The notes under the pieces: model-generated | What the model saw: only the letters and a program-made list of their open reading frames with translations | Databases searched by the model: none | What the model was told of the DNA's origin: nothing | Shown here: positions 24,169-33,835 of the stretch, piece after piece | How the letters are laid out: the number at the start of each line of letters is the position of its first letter | How positions within the stretch are numbered: position 1 is the stretch's first letter | Origin: Bradyrhizobium sp. 21 | GTDB taxonomy: Bacteria; Pseudomonadota; Alphaproteobacteria; Rhizobiales; Xanthobacteraceae | Direction: 5' to 3' | Assembly (NCBI RefSeq): GCF_023073335.1 | Contig: NZ_JADPJG010000019.1 | Coordinates: 1-64,000, forward strand | DNA: 64,000 nucleotides | Position numbers and translations under genes: made by a program

Positions 24169-24372
24169 ATGCGGCGGCTGGCTAGCCTGGTTCGGCGGTT
24201 GTTCGGCCCGCGGGTGCGGCGCCCGATCGATGATGATCCAAGTCTTCCTTTCACACCCGACGAGTTGGGCCGGCTGATCCGCAGCGGCAAACGCGAGGAT
24301 ATGAAGCAGCTGGCCGAAGGGCTGGCCTGCCGGTCGATCCCGCGCCGCGCCAAGTACCGGGCCACGCACTAG
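24169..24372 (+). CDS. Short basic protein of unknown function
   Basis: A 67-residue protein, very arginine-rich at both ends, with an acidic centre (PIDDDPSLPFTPDELGRLIR). GAGGG lies seven bases before the ATG. No signal peptide. I do not recognise it; small basic proteins like this are common in Bradyrhizobium. Confidence 0.5.
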   Translation: MRRLASLVRRLFGPRVRRPIDDDPSLPFTPDELGRLIRSGKREDMKQLAEGLACRSIPRRAKYRATH

Positions 24373-24400
24373 GCCCGCGTTCGGGATGGGTCTGACGCGC

Positions 24401-25522
24401 TTACCGGGTGAGCGCGACGTGTTTGAACGAGGCTACCAGAGCTTTCTCCAGCTTTCCACTCATTCCGCAGAGAATGTTGTAGGCCTCCGGCCGTGGCATG
24501 GTCGGCTTGTAGTGCCGGTGCTCGATCAGGGCCGCGAAGATGTCCGAGATCGTCAGGATGCGCACGATATCGCCGATGTTCTCGGCGCAGAGCCCATCCG
24601 GGTAACCGCTGCCGTCGAGAAATTCGTGATGATGCCGCACGGCGTCGAGGATCTCCGGCGAGATTTTGTCGTGGTCTTTCAGAAAGTCGTAGCCCGCCGC
24701 CGGGTGAGTCTCGATCATGGCACGTTCCTCCGGTTCGAGACGGCCGGGCTTGTCGAGGATGGCAAGCGGGATCCGGGCCTTGCCGATGTCGTGGAACATG
24801 GCCGCCGTGTACAGGCGCGCCAGATCGGGCCTGCCGACGCCGAGGCTCAGGCCAAAGTCGATTGCGACGCCGGTGACGAGGAGACAATGCTGGTAGGTCC
24901 CCTCGTGATGGCGCCGCACCGTCATGAGCCATTCCGACAGGCCATGCTGGGTGATGCGATCGGCGATCTGGCGGCCGGCTTCCTTTGTACCGTCGATGTC
25001 GAGGGGCTCGCCGAGCGTGACGGCCGTGAACATCGAGGCGATGGCGGTTGCGGCGGTTTCGACGGCATTGTCGGGCTGCCGCGCATCACTTGAGGACGCA
25101 GACGCTTCTTCAGCAGGATCAGCCAGCGCTGCCAGCAGCTTGATCTTGTCGATCGTCCCGGGAAGGACGAGCGTGGCCCCGAGCGCGTAGGCTTGCGAGA
25201 TACTCATATGAGAGGAGTGCTCGACCAGGAAGATGCGCTTCGTTGCCTTCGCGAGCTTTGCGGCTCGCTTCTTGATGGCCGCAATGATGTGGACGTCACG
25301 CAATTCCGCACGGATGACGATCGCGAACGGCACCTGGGACAGCTTGGCTTCTGCGTCGAGCCGTTCGCCTGCGACGGCAAACTGCTGCTCGAGAATCGAA
25401 CAGACGCTCGACAATTTGTCTGAGGAATCAGCCAGCACATGCACGAACCGGCGTGCCGCTTCCTTCTCTCGGATGCCGCCGTCGCCTTTGACGGGGCGGG
25501 ATATAATTCGCGCGCTCTGCAC
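24401..25522 (-). CDS. HD-GYP domain protein (putative c-di-GMP phosphodiesterase)
   Basis: A 373-residue protein. Residues about 25-135 resemble a degenerate receiver-like domain without a clear phosphoacceptor. The C-terminal domain has the full HD-GYP set: HDIGK, then HHHEFLDGSGYPDG and a following DIFAAL. HD-GYP proteins hydrolyse cyclic di-GMP. The start is a GTG at 25522 with AGG just upstream. Next upstream on the same strand are a PilZ protein and a DUF2336 protein, supporting a c-di-GMP or motility role. Confidence 0.85.
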   Translation of the reverse strand: MQSARIISRPVKGDGGIREKEAARRFVHVLADSSDKLSSVCSILEQQFAVAGERLDAEAKLSQVPFAIVIRAELRDVHIIAAIKKRAAKLAKATKRIFLVEHSSHMSISQAYALGATLVLPGTIDKIKLLAALADPAEEASASSSDARQPDNAVETAATAIASMFTAVTLGEPLDIDGTKEAGRQIADRITQHGLSEWLMTVRRHHEGTYQHCLLVTGVAIDFGLSLGVGRPDLARLYTAAMFHDIGKARIPLAILDKPGRLEPEERAMIETHPAAGYDFLKDHDKISPEILDAVRHHHEFLDGSGYPDGLCAENIGDIVRILTISDIFAALIEHRHYKPTMPRPEAYNILCGMSGKLEKALVASFKHVALTR

Positions 25523-25570
25523 GGTTGACCTGAATTATGTTGAGTGGAAGGGGCTGATGAATCCTGGGGC

Positions 25571-25891
25571 CTATTTGCTCTGAGCGGCAGTCTGCGCGGC
25601 AGCTGCCGGTTTCTTCTTGCTGTCTGCGGTGACGAAGTGCACGCCGGCCGTGGTGCCGTCGATCCAGACCAATTCGCAGCGCCGGTAGGCGAGCCCCGTC
25701 GAGGACAGCAGCAGGAAGAATTCCTTGGCCTGGAGCACGTCGAGCGTGCCCTCGACCTCGATCTTTGCACCGCTTTGCGATATGTCGAGCAGAACGCAAC
25801 TGCGCCGCCACGTGCCGTCCGAGCCCATCAAATTGACGGGCTGCTTGTGGTCCATTTTTACGCGCTGCGCTTTACGGCCATCGAACTTCAT
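25571..25891 (-). CDS. PilZ-domain protein
   Basis: A 106-residue protein with a PilZ domain: the RxxxR-like GRKAQR near the N-terminus and LLDISQSGAKIEV matching the D/N-x-S-x2-G motif, which together bind cyclic di-GMP. The C-terminus is an Ala/Lys tail. It overlaps the upstream DUF2336 gene by ATGA, so the two are translationally coupled. The HD-GYP gene follows 48 bases downstream. Confidence 0.85.
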   Translation of the reverse strand: MKFDGRKAQRVKMDHKQPVNLMGSDGTWRRSCVLLDISQSGAKIEVEGTLDVLQAKEFFLLLSSTGLAYRRCELVWIDGTTAGVHFVTADSKKKPAAAAQTAAQSK

Positions 25892-26991
25892 CGACTAACC
25901 CCCACCTTCGCGCCGCGATTTCCCAGATCGCTTGTTCTGGCGGTCGCCGCTATTTCTCCCCATCGCACTGTCCATTGGCTGGTGGACAGAAGCAGCGTCT
26001 CGAAGATCCGTTGCGCGCGTTCGCGCTCGGCATAGGAGAGCCGTGTGCCGCTGCGATTGGTGAGGATAGCAAGCGTGGTTGCCCAGTTCAGCCGTGACGC
26101 CCGGCAGGCCATGACCAGTCCTTCGCAGTCGTCATCGGTCATGACGTGCTCGACAATCTCGATCGGAGCCGCCGACAGCACCGACAGCGCCGTGAACAGA
26201 TTGGCGGTCTCGCCGCGGATCGCGAAGCGGTTCACCGTGGAATCGTTGAGCTTGCCGACGCGGTTGAGGGCGACGATCTCCGGCCGTGCGCCCGCATAGT
26301 CGGCCGGGCAGGGTGGCTTGAGAGGAGCCGGTGCTGGCACCTGCGCGGGCGAAACTGCCGATGCGTTGGGCTTGGACGTCTTCGTTGGGCCGGGTGAGGC
26401 CGAGAGCAGCTTTCGCACGACCAGGTCCGGCGTGCCGGGCCGCAGCGCCAGCGCCTTCATGATCTCGCCGTCTTGCTCCGCCTTCGCGACCAGCGCGTCA
26501 TAAGCCGCGTCGGAAAATTCGGTCCCCGGGTTCTTGATCAGCTCAAGGCAGATTGAGCTGCCGCGCCTGATCAGCGCCTCGGTCACGGCGGGCTCGATCG
26601 CGTTGCGGGCGGCGATCGCGCGTAGATGCCGCTCGCCACGGGAGGCTGCGATCACCACGAGGTCAGCTGCGGCGAGTGCCTGAGATCTGAGCAGGACGGG
26701 ACACGCCACGTCCGCATCGTCGTGCGAGGCGAGGCGCCGCAACGTCTCCGGCGGAGCTGCCTTGAGTTCGGCAAGCGCGGCACCGAGTTTGATCAGCGCG
26801 ATGGCATCGACCCGTTCCGCCAATCGCAGCAGAACCCCGTCGACCACACCGCAGAGCAATTCCTGAGACCGGTCGCCGCTGCCCGTGAGCAGCTGCATAA
26901 TACCGGAAAGGATGCGCCCGCAGCGGTCCAGCGGACACGTTGCGACCGCATCTTCCAGTTCGACCAGAATATCAGCAGGCGAATTTGCCAT
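25888..26991 (-). CDS. DUF2336 protein
   Basis: A 367-residue cytosolic protein, helical and repeat-like, with the pattern of DUF2336 (SRGERHLRAIAARNAIEPAV, then ALRPGTPDLVVRKLLS). A Pro/Ala-rich linker at about 205-235 splits it in two. DUF2336 proteins occur in alphaproteobacteria near motility and c-di-GMP genes; a biochemical function is not established to my knowledge. ATG at 26991 preferred over an upstream TTG. Coupled to the PilZ gene. Confidence 0.8.
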   Translation of the reverse strand: MANSPADILVELEDAVATCPLDRCGRILSGIMQLLTGSGDRSQELLCGVVDGVLLRLAERVDAIALIKLGAALAELKAAPPETLRRLASHDDADVACPVLLRSQALAAADLVVIAASRGERHLRAIAARNAIEPAVTEALIRRGSSICLELIKNPGTEFSDAAYDALVAKAEQDGEIMKALALRPGTPDLVVRKLLSASPGPTKTSKPNASAVSPAQVPAPAPLKPPCPADYAGARPEIVALNRVGKLNDSTVNRFAIRGETANLFTALSVLSAAPIEIVEHVMTDDDCEGLVMACRASRLNWATTLAILTNRSGTRLSYAERERAQRIFETLLLSTSQWTVRWGEIAATARTSDLGNRGAKVGVSR

Positions 26992-27290
26992 CAGGGCAGG
27001 GGCCTGTTTCAAAATGAATTTCGACTAACCAATGACTTCCATTGCGTCCCACAGGCGTTAATTTGAAATTTAGAGATTGAGCGCCCGGGTATTGGTGCAC
27101 CGCCGATGCTGCGGGAAACGATATCGAAATTCGGCGACGCTCGATCCGGCGACTGGTCCTTTCAACGGAACCTTCGCCAACTGATCGAGATGGATTAAGA
27201 TGATTCTTTCGGTCTAACGGGACGCCGAAAGGGGGAAGCCGGCATCGTCGCCGGGCGCGCGTCTGTCGCGGCGCGACGCTTCGTATTGCC

Positions 27291-28238
27291 ATGAACATTA
27301 TTGATGATGCGCCCGGGTTGGCGCCAAGGACTTTTCGTTTTTCCGACGCCGATGAATTTCGGAATGCCATACGCGGCCTGAATTTTGAATTCACGCCCTT
27401 CGTACGGAGGATTTCGGCCGAGCAGACAATTCTGTCGCTGCCCGGCTGCGATGTGAATTTGACGCGCGCGTTTCCCCGCGTCGTTGACGCGCAGCTCGTC
27501 GAAAACTGCACCGCGATCGGGTTCACAATGGACGACCTCAACGTGCCCGTCCGCTTCAATGGCTCGCAGCGCGCCCGACCGGTCATAGTCATCGGCAATG
27601 GCGGCGCCGCCTACACCACGATCGAGGAGGTGCAGCGGCAAATTGCCTCGGTGGTATTCAGGCCGGAGGTGACGGATCGCGGCTGGCCGCACGCGGTCTC
27701 GAGCTTCAAGATTTTTGAAACGTCGGTCCTGGGCCTGAACCGGCTGCGCAGCATGGTTCGGGAGGTGCTGGCTGCCGCGTCGGAACCTGTCGGTGCTGCG
27801 GAGGTGCCGTTGAAGGCCGCAGCCATGAAGGAGTCGCTGCTTGGAGCCGTCGATGACGCGTTCGACAGCGTTGTCCCCGCGCGATGGACCCTGCGTCCCA
27901 ACGACGAGCGGAATTTCAAGATTTTCCGGGACATTCACGTGCTTCTGTCCGACGACCTCTCGCAGCCGATCTACAGCGAGGCGATCGCGCGCAAGCTTAA
28001 CCTGCCCGTACGCACCATGCATGATGTCATCCGCCGCTATCGCGGCATGAGCCTGCATCGCTATTTGCGCCTGCGCCGGCTGTGGCTGGTGCGCCAGCGG
28101 CTGCTCGTTGGCGCCGACAGCGTCAAGGCCGTGGCCCTGGCGTTCGGCTTTTGGCATCTCAGCGACTTCTCCAGAAGCTATCGCGATCAGTTCGGCGAGA
28201 TGCCATCGCTAACGCTCGAGCGCGGCCGAGGTCGATAG
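27291..28238 (+). CDS. AraC-family transcriptional regulator
   Basis: A 315-residue regulator. The C-terminal 100 residues contain two helix-turn-helix units (SEAIARKLNLPVRTMHDVIR and SVKAVALAFGFWHLSDFSRS) ending FGEMPS, typical of AraC proteins. The N-terminal domain, FEFTPFVRRISAEQTILSLP and onwards, resembles the EutR-like sensor type. The 299 bases upstream carry no gene and presumably its promoter; no clear ribosome site precedes the ATG. Target genes cannot be inferred. Confidence 0.85.
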   Translation: MNIIDDAPGLAPRTFRFSDADEFRNAIRGLNFEFTPFVRRISAEQTILSLPGCDVNLTRAFPRVVDAQLVENCTAIGFTMDDLNVPVRFNGSQRARPVIVIGNGGAAYTTIEEVQRQIASVVFRPEVTDRGWPHAVSSFKIFETSVLGLNRLRSMVREVLAAASEPVGAAEVPLKAAAMKESLLGAVDDAFDSVVPARWTLRPNDERNFKIFRDIHVLLSDDLSQPIYSEAIARKLNLPVRTMHDVIRRYRGMSLHRYLRLRRLWLVRQRLLVGADSVKAVALAFGFWHLSDFSRSYRDQFGEMPSLTLERGRGR

Positions 28239-28288
28239 CGGGACAAATGGATTGGGGTCATCCGTCCGTTCCGTGCTAGACTGCGTCC

Positions 28289-28879
28289 ATGAGCAATCGC
28301 ATCCTCGTTCTCTACGGTTCCTACCGGTCCGACCGCATGGGCATCCGACTGGCAAATTTCATCATGGATCGTCTGCGCAAGCGTGGCGACGACGTTGTGT
28401 TCATCGACGCCAAGGCGATCGGCCTGCCGATGCTCGATCGTATGTACAAGGAATATCCCAAGGGCTCCGCACCCGAGGCGCTAGAGAAGCTGGCCGGAGA
28501 GATCCGCGGCGCGGACGGTTTCGTCTTCGTCACCGGCGAATACAATTGGGGCATCCAGCCGGGGTTGAAGAACCTCACCGACCACTTCCTCGAAGAGTGG
28601 TTCTGGCGTCCGGCGGCGATCGTCAGCTATTCCGCCGGCCGGCTGTCCGGCGCGCGCGCCTCGACCGCCTGGCACGGCACGCTGTCGGAAATGGGCATGG
28701 TGGTGGTATCGAGCACCATCGGCGTCGGTCCGATCGCGCAGACGCTGTCGGAGGCGGGCGAGCCGATCGGCGAGGGCGGCAAGGCGCTGGAGCGCTCGTT
28801 CCCGCGCTTCGCCGATGATCTCGCATGGTGGATCGAAGCCGCCAAGGCCCAGCGGGCACGCAAGGCACCCCCGTATTGA
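28289..28879 (+). CDS. NADPH-dependent FMN reductase
   Basis: A 196-residue flavodoxin-fold reductase: LYGSYRSDRMG at the N-terminus binds the FMN phosphate, and FVTGEYNWGIQPGLKNLTDH contains the conserved PEYN-like and P-x-LKN motifs of the NAD(P)H-dependent FMN reductase family. Probably reduces quinones, azo compounds or iron chelates; substrate unknown. Confidence 0.88.
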   Translation: MSNRILVLYGSYRSDRMGIRLANFIMDRLRKRGDDVVFIDAKAIGLPMLDRMYKEYPKGSAPEALEKLAGEIRGADGFVFVTGEYNWGIQPGLKNLTDHFLEEWFWRPAAIVSYSAGRLSGARASTAWHGTLSEMGMVVVSSTIGVGPIAQTLSEAGEPIGEGGKALERSFPRFADDLAWWIEAAKAQRARKAPPY

Positions 28880-28949
28880 GGGCGCGTAGCCCTGCTCCGC
28901 GCTGGTCGCGGTTGCCGTCGGCGATTTGGTGCGCTAACCCGTTGAGCGC

Positions 28950-29960
28950 ATGGAATTGCATGGGAACTCGGCGTTTCTGCCGCGACTTGAGGCTATGCGT
29001 GGGTATGCGGCCGTGTCCGTGCTCGCGTTCCACGCCTGCATGCTGTCCTGGGAAATGATCGCCGGCGGAATGGCGCCGGTCGTCGTCTTCTTCGTGCTTA
29101 GCGGCTTCCTTCTCTCCCGGTCGCTGGATCGCGATCCTGACCCCGTCACATTCGTGCGTCACCGGCTGTTCAGACTGCTGCCCGCCGCAATCGCGACGGT
29201 GCTCCTGCTGACGCTGGCCTATCAGAGCTTCGGCTTCTATGTAGGCTTTCTGCCGTCTTTCGATCCGCTCAACGTTGTCCTCAATGCGCTTCTTATCAAG
29301 AGCGACATCAACGGCGTGATGTGGTCCCTGACCGTCGAATGCGTCGCAGTACCGGTGATCCTGATATCCCACGCTCTGCTGAAGTGTCACGGCACGACGC
29401 CGGTGTGGATCCTGGTTGCCTTCCTCTTCGCAATCGCGTTCTGGGGCCCGTATGTTCATTTGCTGGGCGGCTTCACCAATCTTGCGCCGCTCTATGCCTT
29501 CCTCGTCGGCTTACTCCTGCAATCGGGCGGCACCGCGCTAAGCGGGGCAGCGCAATCGTCCCGCGCAAACTATGTCGCCATCGCCGCGCTCGTCGTGATG
29601 GTCATCGTCGCAGTTCGGAAGCAGACCGCTGTCACGATCGCGTTCGAAACGCTCTGTGCGTCCGTGCTGGTTTGCCTTGCGGCCTTCGGGCCCCGCAAGC
29701 TTGTCGCGCTACGGCCGTTCGATGTTGAGATCGCGCGATTTTACGGGCGCGTATCGTACAGCTTCTATCTTCTGCACATGATCGGACTTGTGATCGCAGC
29801 CCGCCTTCTGCCGTTCGACCAGCAGCCGGTCATCCGTGCAACGATCCTGTTCCTGGCGGCGCTGTTGATCACGACGCCGGCGGCCTGGCTGATGTGGCGC
29901 TTCATCGAGGTGCCCTTCATCGAGCTGGGACGCAGGCGGATGGTGACGAGAACCGCCTGA
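28950..29960 (+). CDS. Acyltransferase family 3 membrane protein
   Basis: A 336-residue polytopic membrane protein of the acyltransferase-3 family (about ten membrane segments). LPRLEAMRGYAAVSVLAFHA carries the R-x10-H motif of the family, followed by FFVLSGFLLSRSL. These enzymes O-acylate sugars of exopolysaccharide, LPS or Nod-type oligosaccharides; no neighbour tells which. It ends 16 bases before the convergent chemoreceptor gene. Confidence 0.88.
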   Translation: MELHGNSAFLPRLEAMRGYAAVSVLAFHACMLSWEMIAGGMAPVVVFFVLSGFLLSRSLDRDPDPVTFVRHRLFRLLPAAIATVLLLTLAYQSFGFYVGFLPSFDPLNVVLNALLIKSDINGVMWSLTVECVAVPVILISHALLKCHGTTPVWILVAFLFAIAFWGPYVHLLGGFTNLAPLYAFLVGLLLQSGGTALSGAAQSSRANYVAIAALVVMVIVAVRKQTAVTIAFETLCASVLVCLAAFGPRKLVALRPFDVEIARFYGRVSYSFYLLHMIGLVIAARLLPFDQQPVIRATILFLAALLITTPAAWLMWRFIEVPFIELGRRRMVTRTA

Positions 29961-29975
29961 TGTCGCGGGCTGAGC

Positions 29976-32057
29976 TTACGCGGCCCTGACCTCGCCGAGG
30001 AAGCGGTCGAACTGTCCGGCGAGATCGCGCGACTGGGTCGATAGCTGCTCGGCCGCGCCCAGCACTTCCCTGGCCGCAGTCCCGGTGTCGTCGGCGGCGC
30101 GCTGCACGCTCGTGATGTTGGTGTTGACCTCCTGGGTGCCGCGCGCGGCCTCCTGGACGCTGCGGGCGATCTCCTTGGTCGCCGAGCCCTGTTCCTCGAT
30201 CGCGGCGGCAATCGCGGTGCCGATCTGGTCGATCTCGCCGATGACGTCGGCGACGTTGCGGATCGCGGCCACGGTTTCGTCGCTCGCGGCCTGGATCGCC
30301 GAAATCTGCTCGGAGATTTCGGTGGTGGCCTTGGCGGTCTGGCCCGCCAGCGACTTCACTTCGGCAGCAACCACCGCAAAGCCGCGGCCGGCGTCGCCGG
30401 CGCGGGCGGCCTCGATGGTGGCGTTGAGCGCCAGCAAATTGGTCTGCTCGGCGATGCTCTGGATCAGTGTGACGACGTCGCCGATCTTCTGCGCACCCTC
30501 GGCGAGCGCGCGTGCGGTGTCGCCGGTGCGGCGGGCGTTGTCGACGGCGCGGGTCGCGATCACGGTGGACTGTGCCACTTGACGGCCGATCTCCGCGATC
30601 GAGGAGGTCAGCTCTTCGGTGGCGCTGGCGACCGTCTGCACGTTGCTCGATGTCTGCTGCGAGGCGGCGGCGACGACCGCGGCCTGGCTGTTGGTCTGGG
30701 CCGCCGTCGTGGTCATCGACTGCGCCGTGGTTTCCATGGTGGATGAAGCGCGGGACAGGCCGCCGACAAGCTCGGTGACCTTGGCTTCGAAGGCGCGGGT
30801 GAGCCCGTCGAGCGCCTGGGCGCGGCGCATCTTGCCGTCGTTCTCGGCCTGCTTCTCCGCCGCGAGCCGGTCGGCGCGGATCATGTTGTCCTTGAACACC
30901 CGGACGGCCGCGGCCATTGCCCCGATCTCGTCGGAGCGCTCGGCGCCGGGAATCTCTTCCGCAACGTCGCCGTCGGCAAGCCGCGACATCCGAATCGTCA
31001 GGTAGACGATCGGGGCGCAGACGCGGCGGCGAACCAACACGATGAGGCCGGCGCTGGCGATCAGCACGGCGAGGAGGCCGACGAGTGCGACGGTGAAGCT
31101 GGTGCGCGCGGCGGAGGAAGCGCCGGCGAGGATCTGCTCGGCATTGTCGTAGAAGGCGTCGCGGACGTCGATGATGGTGCTGAGGCCACGCTGCGTGGCG
31201 GTGTAATAGGTATCGACGTCGTGTTCGTACTTGCCGCTGATCGCACCTTCCTTCACCAGCTTGAGCTCGCGGCCGAACTCCTCGATATAGATCGAGTTGA
31301 ATTTTTCCAGCGCGGCGGCGACGTTCGCCGGTGTTGACGGGTTGCCGCGCAGCTCCAGCAGCGACAGCACGATCTGATCGTTGCGGCCCTGCGAGCGGCC
31401 GATATCGGCTTTCTCGGCGTCGGTCGCCGGTTTCTTGCCGCCGACGAGATTCTTGTGCAGGCTGGAGTTGAAGCCGCCAACGTCGCGCAATGTCATCGCG
31501 ATGTTGGCGTAGCTGGCCTGCCGGTAGGCGTCGCCATTGAGGATCGCCATGCGGCGGACCTGCTCATTGAGCAGGGCGGTCACGCCGCCGTTGAGCACGG
31601 CGTTGTCGGCGACGATCTTCTTGGCTGCATCCCTGCGCGCCTCCGCCGGTCCCGCCATCGCCTTGTCGATGGCCTCGCGCAACGCGGTGAACTTGGCATT
31701 GATGCCGTCGATGTTGCTGCCGATGGTGTTGCCGTCGTCGAACGGCCCCGGCAGCTCCTTGCGCAGCGTGTTCATCTTGTCGCGGGCGCCGTCGGTCTGC
31801 TTGCGCAGCTTGTCGTGCTCGGAGAGCTGCACGGGGTCGTAGGTCGCGGGCCCGTAAAGGATGTTGGTGGCGAAGCCGCGCTCGGGATTGAGATAGCGCG
31901 GGATGTCGCTGACGGCGCGGACGATCGCGAGCCGCCCCTGCGCCTCGGTGATCCGCTCCATGGTCTGGTACTTCGTCACGGCGACGTAGACGGCGAGACC
32001 GCCGCCGACGGTCGAGAGCGAGACGATGGCGGTGGTCAGGAGCGTACCGATTTTCAT
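29976..32057 (-). CDS. Methyl-accepting chemotaxis protein
   Basis: A 693-residue transmembrane chemoreceptor. TM1 is at about 7-28, a long helical periplasmic domain at about 30-320, TM2 at about 322-347, HAMP at about 348-400. The signalling domain contains the hairpin tip EQTNLLALNATIEAARAGDA and GFAVVAAEVKSLA. The periplasmic part, with its nitrate/nitrite-sensor-like helical layout, has no ligand motif I can identify. It would signal through CheA/CheW, which are not encoded here. Confidence 0.93.
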   Translation of the reverse strand: MKIGTLLTTAIVSLSTVGGGLAVYVAVTKYQTMERITEAQGRLAIVRAVSDIPRYLNPERGFATNILYGPATYDPVQLSEHDKLRKQTDGARDKMNTLRKELPGPFDDGNTIGSNIDGINAKFTALREAIDKAMAGPAEARRDAAKKIVADNAVLNGGVTALLNEQVRRMAILNGDAYRQASYANIAMTLRDVGGFNSSLHKNLVGGKKPATDAEKADIGRSQGRNDQIVLSLLELRGNPSTPANVAAALEKFNSIYIEEFGRELKLVKEGAISGKYEHDVDTYYTATQRGLSTIIDVRDAFYDNAEQILAGASSAARTSFTVALVGLLAVLIASAGLIVLVRRRVCAPIVYLTIRMSRLADGDVAEEIPGAERSDEIGAMAAAVRVFKDNMIRADRLAAEKQAENDGKMRRAQALDGLTRAFEAKVTELVGGLSRASSTMETTAQSMTTTAAQTNSQAAVVAAASQQTSSNVQTVASATEELTSSIAEIGRQVAQSTVIATRAVDNARRTGDTARALAEGAQKIGDVVTLIQSIAEQTNLLALNATIEAARAGDAGRGFAVVAAEVKSLAGQTAKATTEISEQISAIQAASDETVAAIRNVADVIGEIDQIGTAIAAAIEEQGSATKEIARSVQEAARGTQEVNTNITSVQRAADDTGTAAREVLGAAEQLSTQSRDLAGQFDRFLGEVRAA

Positions 32058-32158
32058 GATCTGTCCGGCAATGGGCGCGGGGAGAAAGATATTCTCCGAA
32101 AAATAGGGGGCGCGTATTAATCGCGGGTTTACGTTGCGTGCCGCGACACGCAGGTCAG

Positions 32159-32596
32159 CTAGGCTTTTCGATCAAGGGCCGCCAGAATCTCCAGCGTTGC
32201 GCCGTCGCGCTCGCCTGCGAAATAGCGGGCCAGGGCCTCGCCGAAAACGGGCTCGTCGGACACCGCGCCGAACAACGTCATCGACGAGCGGAATTTGGCG
32301 TCGTCTGGCGCACCTAGGATTGCGTTGATGGTGCGTCCCTCGACGGCGAGCACGAGGTGGGTGCATTCGGTCAGCCGCGGACCGAGGATGGGGTGGGCGA
32401 GGTAGGCTATGGCCTCGGCACGGGAGCCGATGGCGTAGCGCTGGGACATGGCGCTGAATCCGAGCCCGGCCACCTGCGGGAAAACGAACCACATCCAGTG
32501 GCTCTGCTTGCGACCCCGGGCCAGTTCCCCCCGGACGTCGCGAAAAACCGGGTCTTGGGCCCGGACGAAGCGCTCTAGATCGAAATGATCGGTCAT
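32159..32596 (-). CDS. DUF1810 protein
   Basis: A 145-residue cytosolic protein matching DUF1810: DLERFVRAQDPVFRDVRGEL, then KQSHWMWFVFPQ and ALARYFAGERDG near the end. The conserved HWMWFVFPQ is diagnostic. Molecular function unknown. Single gene. Confidence 0.88.
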   Translation of the reverse strand: MTDHFDLERFVRAQDPVFRDVRGELARGRKQSHWMWFVFPQVAGLGFSAMSQRYAIGSRAEAIAYLAHPILGPRLTECTHLVLAVEGRTINAILGAPDDAKFRSSMTLFGAVSDEPVFGEALARYFAGERDGATLEILAALDRKA

Positions 32597-32740
32597 TGGA
32601 TACCTCGGGATGGCCTGCCAGACCCCTTGCCATACCTTCGCCGGCCGTGATTATGCCTAACTTTTGGCTCCCAATGTGGTAGCTGGTAGAGAGTCTCCGG
32701 GTGGGGGTGGGTTCCCCCGGGGGTCGATTTTGGGGATCTG

Positions 32741-33757
32741 ATGGTTTCCGACCGCGCACAAGCCGAGAGGCTATTGTCGCGCCGCCGTATTGGGCGAGCC
32801 GAGACGATATTGCTGTCTTTGGCCGCCTTCGCGCTGGCGGTGGGCGCCGCCGCATGGGTCGCTGACATCGGCGATTCGACCCCGCTCGTTTCCGCCGCGT
32901 TGCCACCGTCCAATGCGCCTTCCTTTGAAGATCGCTTCACCTCGCTGTCGGGCAATCCGTCCGCGCGCGACATCGGGCTGCGGACGCTGGAGCGCTCCGC
33001 CCTGAGCGCGGTGCAGCTCAAGCTGCGTGATGCCAAGGCGATGCTGGCGGAGAAACTCCAGGGCAACGACTGGCGCTCGACCTTGACCGATGACGATCGG
33101 CCCGTTGACGAGAGAAGGTCCTCGCAGCGCGCCGACGTCGTCCCAATGCCGCGCTCGCGCCCGGCCCAGGCGGACTTCTCCGCCCAGATCGCCTCGAGCC
33201 AGGCCTATGCAGAGACCAATCCGAGGGTCGACAACCGCAACTTCTTCGAGAAATTCACCGACAAGATCAAGCTGGCGTCGCTGACGCCCGACAGCGGCCT
33301 GCTCGGCAGGGCGCCCGATCTCATGGCCCTCGGCTATGATTCGCGGACGGCGGTCTACGATATCTCGGCCAAGGCGCTTTACCTGCCGAGCGGCCTCGCG
33401 CTGGAAGCGCATTCGGGCATGGGCGCGCTGATGGACGACCCTCAGCATGTCGACCAGCGCATGGTCGGCGCGACCCCGCCCGCGACCTACGATCTGAAGC
33501 CGCGCGAAAAGCTGTTCCACGGCATTCGTGCGCTGCGGCTGACGCCTACTGACGGCACCAGCGCGCTCGGCCGTGTCGGTCTGCTCACCCACAATTTCAT
33601 GCTCGGGCCGCGTGGCGATTCCAACGGCTGCGTTTCGATCAAGGACTATGATCGTTTCATGAAGGCCTATGACAATGGCGAGTTCAACCGCCTGGTCGTG
33701 GTGCCGAGCCTGAGCGGATCGGCAATTGCCGCGCAGCGCGCGAGCACCGATTCCTGA
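32741..33757 (+). CDS. DUF2778 protein (L,D-transpeptidase-like, exported)
   Basis: A 338-residue protein with one N-terminal membrane segment (about 22-45) and a C-terminal domain at about 190-325. It ends with HNFMLGPRGDSNGCVSIKDY, the S/D-x-N-GC-[VI]-x-I pattern of the L,D-transpeptidase-like active-site cysteine. In alphaproteobacteria DUF2778 proteins are annotated near cell-wall functions, so a periplasmic peptidoglycan role is plausible but unproven. Confidence 0.8.
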   Translation: MVSDRAQAERLLSRRRIGRAETILLSLAAFALAVGAAAWVADIGDSTPLVSAALPPSNAPSFEDRFTSLSGNPSARDIGLRTLERSALSAVQLKLRDAKAMLAEKLQGNDWRSTLTDDDRPVDERRSSQRADVVPMPRSRPAQADFSAQIASSQAYAETNPRVDNRNFFEKFTDKIKLASLTPDSGLLGRAPDLMALGYDSRTAVYDISAKALYLPSGLALEAHSGMGALMDDPQHVDQRMVGATPPATYDLKPREKLFHGIRALRLTPTDGTSALGRVGLLTHNFMLGPRGDSNGCVSIKDYDRFMKAYDNGEFNRLVVVPSLSGSAIAAQRASTDS

Positions 33758-33835
33758 TTTTGATACCGACATCTGCCTGCTGCCGCGGGGCTGCCGTTGT
33801 CCCTTCGTTAAGCCGTCCTCGTCCAGAAGCAGCCC

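Noticed and set aside
27195-28157. 320-codon minus-strand frame opposite the AraC gene
   Set aside because: The plus strand encodes a complete AraC regulator; the minus translation has no motif.
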